Source of the DNA: Sporolactobacillus vineae DSM 21990 = SL153
Lineage (GTDB): Bacteria; Bacillota; Bacilli; Bacillales; Sporolactobacillaceae
Direction: 5' to 3'
Assembly: GCF_000377985.1 (NCBI RefSeq)
Contig: NZ_KB899042.1
Location: forward strand, 62,001-126,000
DNA: 64,000 bases
Position numbers and translations under genes: made by a program. Under the pieces are notes generated by a model that was given only the letters and a program-made list of their open reading frames with translations, ran no database searches and was not told the DNA's origin. Shown piece by piece: positions 1 to 9,297 of the stretch. Within the stretch, counting starts at the first letter, position 1, and every line of letters begins with the position of its first letter.

Positions 1-546
1 GAATTCTCCAGAAAGTTTATCTTGCTGTTCCTGATGAAATAAGGCCGTATCGATCATCAGTACCGAGTCATCGTACAGAGACAATTCATTCAAAGCCTCA
101 CCCAAAATGGCCCCTTCCATGTCCACGGCAAAATCCGGAGGCGACTGAATCAGCCGGGTATCAAGCATCGATGAGATCGCTGACAGATAAGAACCGCAGA
201 GAATATTGCTGATTTCACAAAATGCAGAACTGCCCATCCCGCCATCATCCACTGTTCCGGACGGTATAAGCCGGCTGATCAGGCTGTTTGCCTGCTGTTC
301 CCCGAAAATCATGACATAGCAGCCCTTCAGTCCGCCGGTGACTTCGATAAACGTCGCTGCGACGTACTTTTCAGCATCTTTCTTCATCAGCTCATTCATC
401 GGCATGATCGTCACTGACGGGACGTTCATTTCAATACGTTCATGCAGCAGTGTCGACAATGCCGTCGCAGCGTGTGCCGCACCAATGTTTCCAGCTTCTT
501 TCAGCAGATCAAGGTGAGTCGGGGTGAGGTCTGATAATTGATGCAT
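1..546 (-). CDS. cheC: CheC, CheY-P phosphatase and CheD partner (3' end outside the window)
   Basis: The frame is open from an ATG at 546 to base 1 (182 codons). It lacks only about the last 30 residues expected from the roughly 209-aa family. CheC dephosphorylates CheY-P and binds CheD, tuning adaptation in Bacillus-type chemotaxis. Both phosphatase motifs (E-x2-N) are visible: EAGNIGAAHAATALS near residue 16 and EISNILCGSYLSAIS near residue 105. A GAAGGACT ribosome-binding site precedes the ATG, and cheW ends 4 bases upstream. It is the last fla/che gene visible here; cheD and sigD would be expected next, beyond base 1. The family call is firm; the C-terminus cannot be assessed. Confidence 0.95.
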   Translation of the reverse strand, partial: MHQLSDLTPTHLDLLKEAGNIGAAHAATALSTLLHERIEMNVPSVTIMPMNELMKKDAEKYVAATFIEVTGGLKGCYVMIFGEQQANSLISRLIPSGTVDDGGMGSSAFCEISNILCGSYLSAISSMLDTRLIQSPPDFAVDMEGAILGEALNELSLYDDSVLMIDTALFHQEQQDKLSGEF

Positions 547-550
547 CGGC

Positions 551-1024
551 TCAGTCCTTCAGCGACTTCAGATCATGAACATCCTGATCGCTCAACACTT
601 TTTCAAGATTGAGAAGAATCAGGAGACGGTCGTCGTCCAGTGAAGCAATCCCTCTTATAAATGCAGCATCAAGCCCACCGACAATGTCCGGTGCCTGTTC
701 AATCTGGCGGGTACCGAATTCAACGACTTCCCTGGCTGTATCGACAAGCATGCCGACCGTCAGATCGCCGCTGGTCACCACAATCACCCTGCTGTCCTTA
801 GTGGCTCCGGCTGTTTCCATCCCGAACCGTTTCCGGACATTAATCACCGGTATGATCGATCCCCTGAAATTCATCACCCCTTCAACGAAGTCGGGTGCGT
901 CAGGGACACGGGTCGCTGATTCCGGACGGACAATTGAAACAACCTGATCGATCGGGACCCCGTATGTATTTTCACCCAGTGCAAACAAGATAACTTTTTG
1001 TGTACCCATTTCATCGTTTTCCAT
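551..1024 (-). CDS. cheW: CheW, receptor-kinase coupling protein
   Basis: CheW links the CheA kinase to chemoreceptor tips in the cytoplasmic signalling array. It is a single CheW domain: KVILFALGENTYGVPIDQV at the start, then GVMNFRGSIIPVINVRKRFG, the classic CheW core. The reading frame is open further upstream (to 1084), but I chose the ATG at 1024 because it follows a GGGGGCGG Shine-Dalgarno sequence and gives 157 aa, close to the 156 aa of B. subtilis CheW. Upstream starts would run into cheA, which ends at 1044. It lies between cheA and cheC as in B. subtilis. Confidence 0.95.
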   Translation of the reverse strand: MENDEMGTQKVILFALGENTYGVPIDQVVSIVRPESATRVPDAPDFVEGVMNFRGSIIPVINVRKRFGMETAGATKDSRVIVVTSGDLTVGMLVDTAREVVEFGTRQIEQAPDIVGGLDAAFIRGIASLDDDRLLILLNLEKVLSDQDVHDLKSLKD

Positions 1025-1043
1025 ATTGTTCGCCGCCCCCATA

Positions 1044-3095
1044 TTAAGCATTTTGCGCTGATGCGTTTCGCTTTTGCGTCTCAACCAGTTCCTGGCAGTC
1101 CAGAATCAAGGCGACTTTACCGTCTCCCAGTATCGTAGCGCCGGAAAACTTGTGCACATGGCTTAAATAATCGCCGAGCGGTTTAATCACAATATCCTGA
1201 TAGCCGGCCAGCAGATCGACAAGCAGCGCAATGTGCTTATCCCCGTGACGGATCAGTACGATCGACCGGGAACCGGCGACCGGTTTGCCAGAATCGGCGC
1301 ACACCGGAACTTGAAGATAATCCTTCAGATCAATTACAGGTATGTAGTGATCCTGGTAGTGCATGACCTGCTGACGGCCGACGGACTGAATCCGGGTCTG
1401 TCGCTCCAGAGCTGTTTCGACAATTGAGCTCATCGGTATCGCATACGTTTCGTTTCCGGTCCGGATCAGCATCGCGTTAATAATCGAAAGTGTCAGCGGC
1501 AATTTTATCGTAAACTTTGATCCTTCTCCTTCAGCAGAAGTGACCGAAACGGTACCGCTGAGACTGCGAATCTTGCTTTCGACGACATCAAGACCGACAC
1601 CCCGTCCGGAAATGTCTGATATTTTGTCCGCTGTGCTGAAACCTGAAGCAAACAGGAGATGATAGATCTCCTTATCGGTCAGTTCTGAAGCCTGATCCGC
1701 AGCGACCACACCTTTTTCGACCGCCTTAGCAAGCACTTTTTCACGGTTGATCCCGGCGCCGTCATCTTCAATTTCGATGTACACATGGTTTCCGCTGTGA
1801 TAGGCACGCAGGTTCAGTGTCCCCTCAGGGTCTTTCCCTGCCTTCCGGCGAACATCAGGATGTTCAATCCCGTGATCCATGGAATTTCGGATCATGTGCA
1901 TCAGTGGATCGCCGATCTCATCGATCACAGTGCGGTCCAGCTCTGTTTCGGCACCGGAGATTTCAAGGCGGACTTTCTTGTTCAGCTTCCGGGAAAGACT
2001 CCGGACCATCCTTGGAAACCGGTTAAACACCTGTTCTACCGGCTCCATCCGTAAATTGAGAATCGTTTCCTGAAGCTGACCGGAAACTCTCTTCAGTACA
2101 TCGACCGAATCCGTGAGTTCCGGATTATCAAGGGCAGAGGATATCTTCTCAATCCGGCTCCGGTCGATGATCATTTCTTCAAAAAGATTGAGTAGCCGGT
2201 CCAGCCGGTCAAGATTGACGCGAATGGTTTTCGCAATCTTCTTTGGTTTTTCAACCCTTGTCCCAGTTGCAGCAGAGTTCCCGGATGCTGCTGTTGCGGA
2301 CGGCACCGGTTCCGCGGACAGCTGACTTTCATAGGGGGTCAGCCGGATATCTTCAATTTCCGAGATACCCAGAACCGCCCGTTTCACGGCATCCGCATTC
2401 TGATCAGTAACCACGACATAGATGATTGAGGATTCAAAGGCTTCTTTTTCAATCGCTTCAGTGGATGGTTTGGATTTAATAATCGTTCCCAGTTCCTCAA
2501 GCGCGTTAGAAACCATTAAAGCCCTTGCCGCTTTCAGGACGCAATCTTTTCGAAGGATCACTTCCGTAATGAATGTGTGCTGGTGCTGCGCTAATGCCTG
2601 CTCGATCACTGCCTGTTCATAGTCTGTGAACGTCAGTTTCGAAGCCGCAGCGTTCCCGTTTTCGGCTTTATCCGGCTGCTCTTCCGGAGCCCTGCTGTCC
2701 GGTGTGTCGCCGTTCCGACCGTTAAGAAGTGCCTGTAATTTTTTAACAATCGCGGATGTGTCCTTTTTGTCATCCCCGCCTTTTTCTACCGAATCCACCA
2801 TTCCTTCCAGCAGATCAAGGGCTTCATAGAGCACATCAACCATGGTCTGATCAGCTGCAGCTTTTTTCTGCCGCAATGCGTCGAAAACATTTTCCATGGA
2901 ATGGGTCAGTTCCATCATGGTACTGAATCCCATTTGTCCGGAGCTCCCTTTCAATGTATGGGCCGAGCGGAAAATGCTGTTAATCAGTTCCGGATCGTTC
3001 TGATGCTCCAGAAGTTCCGATAATTTTTCATCCAGATTCTGCAAATGTTCTCGTGCTTCATCGATAAACACGCCCAGGTACTGACTCATATCCAT
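1044..3095 (-). CDS. cheA: CheA, chemotaxis sensor histidine kinase
   Basis: A 683-aa cytoplasmic kinase that autophosphorylates on the P1 histidine and passes phosphate to CheY and CheB. The P1 (HPt) domain starts the protein, with the phospho-acceptor His46 in RSAHTLKGSSGQMG. A P2-like region and linker follow, then the P3 dimerisation domain (about 290-350), the P4 ATPase (N box MIRNSMDHGIEHP, G boxes DDGAGIN and GRGVGLDVV) and a C-terminal CheW-like P5 domain. Length matches the family (B. subtilis 672 aa). An AAGGAGAT site precedes the ATG. It starts 6 bases after cheB and is followed by cheW. Confidence 0.97.
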   Translation of the reverse strand: MDMSQYLGVFIDEAREHLQNLDEKLSELLEHQNDPELINSIFRSAHTLKGSSGQMGFSTMMELTHSMENVFDALRQKKAAADQTMVDVLYEALDLLEGMVDSVEKGGDDKKDTSAIVKKLQALLNGRNGDTPDSRAPEEQPDKAENGNAAASKLTFTDYEQAVIEQALAQHQHTFITEVILRKDCVLKAARALMVSNALEELGTIIKSKPSTEAIEKEAFESSIIYVVVTDQNADAVKRAVLGISEIEDIRLTPYESQLSAEPVPSATAASGNSAATGTRVEKPKKIAKTIRVNLDRLDRLLNLFEEMIIDRSRIEKISSALDNPELTDSVDVLKRVSGQLQETILNLRMEPVEQVFNRFPRMVRSLSRKLNKKVRLEISGAETELDRTVIDEIGDPLMHMIRNSMDHGIEHPDVRRKAGKDPEGTLNLRAYHSGNHVYIEIEDDGAGINREKVLAKAVEKGVVAADQASELTDKEIYHLLFASGFSTADKISDISGRGVGLDVVESKIRSLSGTVSVTSAEGEGSKFTIKLPLTLSIINAMLIRTGNETYAIPMSSIVETALERQTRIQSVGRQQVMHYQDHYIPVIDLKDYLQVPVCADSGKPVAGSRSIVLIRHGDKHIALLVDLLAGYQDIVIKPLGDYLSHVHKFSGATILGDGKVALILDCQELVETQKRNASAQNA

Positions 3096-3101
3096 CCCGG
3101 A

Positions 3102-4178
3102 TCATCTCCTTATAAGGCCGAAGTGTCTGCATATTGCCGGTGCAACCTCCTGAACCGGACAGACCGTATCGATCTGCCCGGTATCAATCGCCGCCCTGGG
3201 CATGCCGAAAACCACGCAGGACTCCTGCGATTCTGCGATAGCGTACACGTCTCTGCCTGTTGTTTTCAAAGCGGTCAGCCCGTCGGCACCATCACGCCCC
3301 ATCCCGGTCAGGATCGCAATCACAAAATTAAAATTTCTGATCTGTGAAAAGGAATCAAGGGTGACATCCATCGCCGGCCTGACCCCGTGAACTGGAGGCG
3401 TGTCGAGCAGGTGAACAGCAAGATTTACATCTGTTTGCGCCACAACCTGCAGATGTTTCCCGCCCGGTGCGATATAGACATGGCCCTTCTTAAGTACGTC
3501 TCCTTCGCCGGCTTCGGTCACCGGGCAGTCTGAGAGTCCGTCCAGGCGGACTGCCAGAGACTTGGTGAACTTCGGCGGCATATGCTGAACGACAAGAATC
3601 GGCGCCGGAAGTGTGCGCTGCAAACCGGGAACAACCGTCTGAAGGGCACGCGGACCGCCTGTCGATGTGCCGATCAGCACAAGTGACAACGGCTTTCCCG
3701 TCTCCCCTGTCTCCGGGGAGAAAGAAGGCCTTGACACTGAAGCCGGATTCTTCGCCCGTTGCGGCGGCTGCCGAACACCGGAGTGTGCCGCTTCCCGGAT
3801 TTTCATTTGCAGCTGATGTCTGATTTCTTCAATTTCCTCCGGCCGTCCGGACGGCTTGAAAATGAAATCGAATGCACCGATGCTGATGGCATCGAGCACA
3901 TAATTGACATTCCGGTCATCCGCACCGCTGATCATGATTGTCGGTGTCGGCTGCTCTGCCATCATCCGGTGAAGCACCTGGAGCCCGTCCATCTCCCCAT
4001 CCATCACGATATCGAGGGTAACGACATCCGGATGATACAGGGCCATTTTCTTCAGCGCATCCTGTCCGTTTCTCGCCGTAGCGGCGACATGCAGTGCAGG
4101 ATCTTCTTCAATCATGGCTTTCAGTGTCAGGCGCATGAAAGCTGAATCATCAACAACAAGTACCTGGACTGTTTTCAT
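3102..4178 (-). CDS. cheB: CheB, chemoreceptor glutamate methylesterase
   Basis: A 358-aa response regulator/methylesterase that removes methyl groups from chemoreceptors when phosphorylated. The N-terminal receiver has the acidic pair in VVDDSAF and the phospho-acceptor Asp56. The C-terminal esterase shows the catalytic Ser in IGTSTGGPRAL, the His in VVQHMPPKFT and the Asp in GMGRDGADG. Oddity: the loop after Asp56 reads DIVMDGEMDG, one residue longer than the usual DIxMPxMDG and without the conserved proline. The ATG overlaps the flhG stop as ATGA, so the two are translationally coupled. Confidence 0.95.
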   Translation of the reverse strand: MKTVQVLVVDDSAFMRLTLKAMIEEDPALHVAATARNGQDALKKMALYHPDVVTLDIVMDGEMDGLQVLHRMMAEQPTPTIMISGADDRNVNYVLDAISIGAFDFIFKPSGRPEEIEEIRHQLQMKIREAAHSGVRQPPQRAKNPASVSRPSFSPETGETGKPLSLVLIGTSTGGPRALQTVVPGLQRTLPAPILVVQHMPPKFTKSLAVRLDGLSDCPVTEAGEGDVLKKGHVYIAPGGKHLQVVAQTDVNLAVHLLDTPPVHGVRPAMDVTLDSFSQIRNFNFVIAILTGMGRDGADGLTALKTTGRDVYAIAESQESCVVFGMPRAAIDTGQIDTVCPVQEVAPAICRHFGLIRR

Positions 4179-5077
4179 TGTCCGCGCCCTCCAAGTAACC
4201 GGAAATAATTTCTTACACGGCCGGCAAAGGAATGCAGCCCTGACGTGTCCATTAAATGATCCTGAGTGTCCGGACCGGTGCCGACCAGAAATGAAGCAGC
4301 AAGAAGACGCATCTCAACACTGTAGCGTGAGCCCGGGTTCTGAACGACACAGGGGATCTGGTCCCTGACGGAGCGCAGTACGGCTTTGTCCCGGTGCAGT
4401 GCGGTCAGCCAGCTGATGTCGGTTCCCATGAAACGGCTGGTCGCCTGTGACAGACGTATCCACGTATCTTTGCCCTCCTGAAGCGTGTCGACCATGTTGA
4501 CGACACAGAAAAGGCTGAGCTGCGGGTTATGATGCAGCAATATTTTCAGGGCTGAATAGGCATCGGCCATGGCCGGAGGTTCCGGTGTTGTGATCAGAAT
4601 GATCCGCTGCGCGGCAAGCAGAAAATGAAGCATGTTCTCCGATACACCGGCGCCAAAGTCAAAAAGAACGTAATCATAACGATGCCGCAGTGCTTCGATC
4701 TGATCAAGAAAAGCATCCAGGTTTCTTTCATCGAGCTGAAACAAATTGCCGAGTCCGCTTCCTCCTGCGATGCAGGAGAGGTTGTCAGGACCCTTGAAAA
4801 CAACATCCTCAAGCCGAAGTTTATCAAGGATACAATCGGCAATGCTGAATTCTGCGGTTCTCCCGAGCATCTGATCAATGTTCCCCATGCCGACATCCAG
4901 ATCAATCAGAAGAACGCTTTTCTTCATTCTGCAAAGGGAAATCGCAAAATTCAGGCTGAACACAGATTTCCCGACTCCGCCCTTACCGCTTAATATTCCG
5001 ACGACCACACCCTGATGTGTCGCTTCGCTCATCGTCGCCATCATTTGCCGCAATTTCTTGGCCTGATCATTTATCAT
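4175..5077 (-). CDS. flhG: FlhG (YlxH), MinD-type ATPase controlling flagellar number
   Basis: A 300-aa MinD/ParA-family ATPase that pairs with FlhF to set flagellar number and position at the membrane. The deviant Walker A is GKGGVGKS (about residues 31-38), followed by LLIDLDVGMGNID (A') and YDYVLFDFGAG (Walker B). A GTG at 5086 is also in frame, but the ATG at 5077 has the better Shine-Dalgarno spacing (GGGTGAT then 4 bases). It overlaps the flhF 3' end by 11 bases and the cheB start by 4. Confidence 0.93.
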   Translation of the reverse strand: MINDQAKKLRQMMATMSEATHQGVVVGILSGKGGVGKSVFSLNFAISLCRMKKSVLLIDLDVGMGNIDQMLGRTAEFSIADCILDKLRLEDVVFKGPDNLSCIAGGSGLGNLFQLDERNLDAFLDQIEALRHRYDYVLFDFGAGVSENMLHFLLAAQRIILITTPEPPAMADAYSALKILLHHNPQLSLFCVVNMVDTLQEGKDTWIRLSQATSRFMGTDISWLTALHRDKAVLRSVRDQIPCVVQNPGSRYSVEMRLLAASFLVGTGPDTQDHLMDTSGLHSFAGRVRNYFRLLGGRGQ

Positions 5078-6158
5078 GTGTATCACCCAGCATCAGATTA
5101 ATCAGTTCAGTTACATCAGGAGCCTGCAGATCATCAGGTACCTCCTGTCCATTAGTGACACAGACGATCTGCTTTTCCGGAAAATCAATCAAGGTGCTGA
5201 CGATCGCCCCGTACGTCGTCGTCTCATCCATTTTCGTCAGGATCAGCTGATCAACAGGCAGCCCGTCAAATGAGCGGATCAGCCGGTTCAGATCGGCATA
5301 CTTCGCCGTCGCCGCAAGCGTCAGGTATGGCCGGATCTGATCATTATCACGAATCATCGACGCCAGATCCCTGACGTATGCCTCATGCTGGAAATTTCGT
5401 CCGGCAGTATCAATATAGATCCGGTCGCAGCCGGAATATTTGACAAGCAGGGGCTTTAATTCACCGGCAGAATAAGCAACATCAACCGGAACGCTCAGCA
5501 AATCGGCATACGTCTTCAGCTGACTGATTGCCGCGACGCGAAAAGTATCCGTACTGACCAGTGCGATTTGCTTCCCGCCGCCGAGTACATCCCGTCCGGC
5601 CAGCTTGGCGATTGTTGTCGTCTTGCCGACTCCGGTCGGTCCGAGCAGCATGATCAGCCGCTGATTGGTCTCCGGCTTTCCGAAACGTTCCGGGTGCAAA
5701 AGCCTGACAAACGAAGCTTTCAGGATCTGGTTCATCTCCGGTTCACTCAGTGATTCATCGTGCTTGTACCACTTTTTCACCAGACCTTTCAGGATCAGGT
5801 CCACATGTTCCGGTTTCAGACCCTGCTCCGATAAGCGGGTCTCGATCTTCCTGAATGCATCGGGTCCGGAAAAATATTTATCGATCCGGCGGCGTTTCAA
5901 GGGCGCAGAAGGCACAGCAATCACATGGCTGTCCGCGCTCTTTCTATGTATCTTTTCGGCAGAAAGACGCGGTTCTTTTAATACCGGATCCGGATCACTT
6001 GCTGCAATCACTTCGATATGCTCTCTCTTTATCAGATTAAAGAAACGGCCGGTCGTCACCTTTTTCGTATGAAAAATAACGGCATCGTTACCTAATTCCT
6101 TTTTCACTTTGGCAATCGCCTGGGACATCGTCGGCGCCGTGAATTTTTTCAGTTTCAT
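5067..6158 (-). CDS. flhF: FlhF, SRP-type GTPase for flagellar placement
   Basis: A 363-aa GTPase of the SRP/FtsY family that recruits early flagellar components to the assembly site. The N-terminal MKLKKFTAPTMSQAIAKVKK segment is typical of FlhF. The NG domain follows, with the P-loop GPTGVGKT at residues 173-180, VSTDTFR, IDTAGRN and the TKMDET guanine-specificity motif. It overlaps flhA by an ATGA junction and flhG by 11 bases. Paralogues ffh and ftsY are also in this window; FlhF is told apart by its N-terminal B domain and its operon. Confidence 0.95.
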   Translation of the reverse strand: MKLKKFTAPTMSQAIAKVKKELGNDAVIFHTKKVTTGRFFNLIKREHIEVIAASDPDPVLKEPRLSAEKIHRKSADSHVIAVPSAPLKRRRIDKYFSGPDAFRKIETRLSEQGLKPEHVDLILKGLVKKWYKHDESLSEPEMNQILKASFVRLLHPERFGKPETNQRLIMLLGPTGVGKTTTIAKLAGRDVLGGGKQIALVSTDTFRVAAISQLKTYADLLSVPVDVAYSAGELKPLLVKYSGCDRIYIDTAGRNFQHEAYVRDLASMIRDNDQIRPYLTLAATAKYADLNRLIRSFDGLPVDQLILTKMDETTTYGAIVSTLIDFPEKQIVCVTNGQEVPDDLQAPDVTELINLMLGDTHDK

Positions 6159-8188
6159 GCCGCATTCAACACCCCGATACTCTGAACTTCAACATTCGAT
6201 TCGAGTTCATTATATGACAAAATATGTATATTCGGAAAATACCTTTCAGTCAGCTGATGGACGTACATCCGGATGGCCGGAGAACAAAGAATGACCGGAT
6301 CACTGTCCATATCCGTCCATTTTTCGATCGACGCCGTCAGGTTCTTCAAAACTTGCGCTGTGGCGGCAGAGTCCATAGCCAGGTAGTTTCCATGTTCTGT
6401 TTTCTGAACAGAATCACTGATTTTACGTTCCAGGTCAGGACTGATGGTCAGGACTTTAAGTGCTTCGCCGGGTTTCGTAAATTGTTCCGTGATTTGCCGC
6501 GACAGAGCCTGCCGGACGTACTCCGTCAGGAGACCCGCATCATGCGTCATGGGTGCATAGTCAGCCAGCGTTTCAAAAATGACCGGCAGATTTCTGATCG
6601 ATAAGTTCTCTTTCAGTAAATTGACCAGTACTTTTTGAACTTCACCGATGCTCATCGGTTCCGGTGTGACCGCCTCAACTAAAGCCGGTGCCTGTTCCTT
6701 CAGATGATCAACTAATTGTTTCGTCTGCTGGCGCCCGACAAGTTCCCAGGCATGGCGGCGGAGAACTTCGGTCAGATGCGTCGAAATGACGGATGGCGGA
6801 TCCACAACCGTATAACCGGCTAATTCGGCCCGTTCTTTCGTCTGTTCATCAATCCAGAGTGCCTTTAGTCCGAAAGCGGGTTCCGTGGTTTCAATACCTT
6901 TAATTGATTCATCTTCCACACCCGGACTCATCGCCAGATAATGATCAAGCATCAGTTCACCGGTTGCAACAACGCTGCCGTTAATCTTGATCCGGTAATT
7001 GTTCGGTTCGAGCTGAATATTGTCGCGGATCCGGACGACCGGCAGAACAATGCCAAGCTCCAGGGCGAGCTGGCGGCGGATCATCACGATCCGGTCGAGC
7101 AAATCACCGCCCTGACTGCTGTCGGCGAGGGGAACAAGGGCATAGCCGAACTCAAATTCAACCGGATCCATCTGCAGCAGATTGATCACGTTCTCCTGAT
7201 TCTTAAACTCGGACTCTGCTTTCTGATCCGCCGCTGCATTTTCCGAGTTTTTCACTGCCGTCTGCCGGCGACGGATCATCAGCCCGACAATGATCAGCAG
7301 CGCAGCGATCGGCAAGGTGGCAACCAGGCCAATCGGTGTCAGTCCGAGAATCAGAATAACCGTTCCGGCAACAATCAGCATCACCGGATAATGGAGCAGC
7401 TGATCGGTGACTTCCCTGCCCATATTCGTTTCTGAAGAGGATCGGGTAACGATAATGCCGGTTGCTGTAGAAATCAGAAGCGCCGGGATTTGGCTGACAA
7501 TTCCGTCGCCGACGGACAGAAGGCTGAATGTCTGGGCGGCATCCGAAAATTGCATGCCTTGTTGCGCCACACCGATGATCATGCCAACAATCAGGTTGAT
7601 TGCAACAATAATCATGCTGGCAATCGCATCGCCTTTGACAAATTTGCTGGCCCCGTCCATCGCGCCGTAAAAATCAGCTTCACGGGTAATGTTTTCTCTT
7701 CTTCGCTTCGCTTCACGATCATCAATCAGCCCGGCATTCATATCGGCATCAATACTCATCTGCTTGCCCGGCATCGCATCCAGAGTGAACCGTGCCGCAA
7801 CTTCTGCAACACGTTCGGCACCTTTTGTAATGACAATAAACTGGACAATGATCAGGATCAAGAAAACTACCAGACCGACAATAACGTTGCCCGATACAAC
7901 AAACTGTCCGAACGCGGCAATAACTTTTCCGGCATCCCCCTGTGTCAGAATCAGGCGCGTTGTCGATACATTAAGCCCAAGCCGGAAGAGGGTCATCACA
8001 AGCAAAAGGGATGGAAATACGGAAAAATCCAGCGGTCCGGTCACATTCAGCGTGACCAGAAGGATGGTCAGCGCCAGTGAAATGTTCAGAATGATCAGGA
8101 AGCTGAGCAGCGCCGGCGGCAGCGGAATGATCAGCATCATGACAATAGCCACAACACCGACGATGACGATGAAATCTGTTCTTCTCAA
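6155..8188 (-). CDS. flhA: FlhA, flagellar type III export gate protein
   Basis: A 677-aa inner-membrane export gate subunit (B. subtilis FlhA is also 677 aa). The N-terminal half holds about eight hydrophobic segments and the conserved FHIPEP-family stretch including RVAEVAARFTLDAMPGKQMS. The C-terminal cytoplasmic half (from about residue 330) forms the chaperone/substrate docking ring. It begins 20 bases after flhB ends and overlaps flhF by ATGA. Confidence 0.97.
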   Translation of the reverse strand: MRRTDFIVIVGVVAIVMMLIIPLPPALLSFLIILNISLALTILLVTLNVTGPLDFSVFPSLLLVMTLFRLGLNVSTTRLILTQGDAGKVIAAFGQFVVSGNVIVGLVVFLILIIVQFIVITKGAERVAEVAARFTLDAMPGKQMSIDADMNAGLIDDREAKRRRENITREADFYGAMDGASKFVKGDAIASMIIVAINLIVGMIIGVAQQGMQFSDAAQTFSLLSVGDGIVSQIPALLISTATGIIVTRSSSETNMGREVTDQLLHYPVMLIVAGTVILILGLTPIGLVATLPIAALLIIVGLMIRRRQTAVKNSENAAADQKAESEFKNQENVINLLQMDPVEFEFGYALVPLADSSQGGDLLDRIVMIRRQLALELGIVLPVVRIRDNIQLEPNNYRIKINGSVVATGELMLDHYLAMSPGVEDESIKGIETTEPAFGLKALWIDEQTKERAELAGYTVVDPPSVISTHLTEVLRRHAWELVGRQQTKQLVDHLKEQAPALVEAVTPEPMSIGEVQKVLVNLLKENLSIRNLPVIFETLADYAPMTHDAGLLTEYVRQALSRQITEQFTKPGEALKVLTISPDLERKISDSVQKTEHGNYLAMDSAATAQVLKNLTASIEKWTDMDSDPVILCSPAIRMYVHQLTERYFPNIHILSYNELESNVEVQSIGVLNAA

Positions 8189-8207
8189 TGGTCTTTTCTC
8201 CTCCTGA

Positions 8208-9296
8208 TCAGGCTTTTCCAGTCAGCCGATAGACATAAGCCAGAATTTCCGCAACAGCCTGAAAGAACTGCTCCGGTATACTGTCTCCGATGTTCAGCTG
8301 GAAATACAGCGCCCGGGCTAACGGTTTTTTCTCGACAATCGCGACACCGTTCTCTCTGGCCACAGTTTTAATCCGGAATGCGATAGAATCCGCTCCGCGG
8401 GCAACAACCTGAGGTGAGGTCATCTTTTTCGCATCATACCTTAAAGCAACCGCAAAATGTGTCGGGTTGGTGATGACGACATCCGCCTGAGGTACTTCCT
8501 GCATCATCCGGTGCATCGCCATCTGTTTCTGCCGTTCCCGGATTCTGGACTTTACCTTCGGATCGCCTTCCATATTTTTATACTCATCTTTGATATCCTG
8601 TTTTGACATGCGCAGGTTCTTCTCATAGTCAAAACGCTGATAGAAATAATCAATCATTGCCAGAGCAATCAGTGTCACTGAAGCAAACAGGCCCATGTTC
8701 ACCACAATGCCGGCCATCGTCGCCAGTCCGGCATTCAGCGGCTTCTCAGCCGATTCCACCACTGGCTGCCGGTTAAACCAGATCACGGTGAACGCCACCA
8801 GCCCGATGACCAGAATCTTGAGAATGGATTTAAACAACTCCATGACGGCCCGGAAGGAATAAACACGTTTTAAGCCTTTCAAGAAACTGATCCGTTCCGG
8901 TTTAAATAAGATGTTCTCCGGAGTGAAAAGAAAGCCGATCTGAAGAATCTGTCCGGCTGCGCCCGCAACCAGGGCAACGACCAGAACCGGGATCAGCAGG
9001 CCGACCGAACGGACAGAAAGATCATAGAAAAACCGTTGAATATTATTTTCCGTCAGATCGAGATTCAGCTGATCCCGATAGATATGGGCAACAAGGCTGG
9101 CAATATTCCCGCCGAAAGTCGCACCGGCCACTTTAAAATAGATGAAAAAGGCGAGCAGACTCACCGCCGTACAAAGGTCGAGGCTTTTAAAAACATTGCC
9201 CTTTTTCCGGCTTTCCTGCCTTTTGTGAGGCGTTGCTTTTTCGGTTTTTTCTCCGTCAAAATAACGGAGGTTCAGTTTGAACCGGAATGTCGCCAT
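8208..9296 (-). CDS. flhB: FlhB, export-gate substrate-specificity switch
   Basis: A 362-aa export-gate protein that switches secretion from rod/hook to filament substrates. It has GEKTEKATPHKRQESRKKG near the N-terminus, four membrane segments between about residues 40 and 215, and the autocleavage motif NPTH at 277-280 in DVVITNPTHFAVALRYD. The C-terminal cytoplasmic domain follows. It starts one base after the fliR stop, with GGGGAG as ribosome-binding site. A separate FlhB-C-like protein (ylqH) is encoded at 34437-34715. Confidence 0.97.
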   Translation of the reverse strand: MATFRFKLNLRYFDGEKTEKATPHKRQESRKKGNVFKSLDLCTAVSLLAFFIYFKVAGATFGGNIASLVAHIYRDQLNLDLTENNIQRFFYDLSVRSVGLLIPVLVVALVAGAAGQILQIGFLFTPENILFKPERISFLKGLKRVYSFRAVMELFKSILKILVIGLVAFTVIWFNRQPVVESAEKPLNAGLATMAGIVVNMGLFASVTLIALAMIDYFYQRFDYEKNLRMSKQDIKDEYKNMEGDPKVKSRIRERQKQMAMHRMMQEVPQADVVITNPTHFAVALRYDAKKMTSPQVVARGADSIAFRIKTVARENGVAIVEKKPLARALYFQLNIGDSIPEQFFQAVAEILAYVYRLTGKA

Positions 9297-9297
9297 T

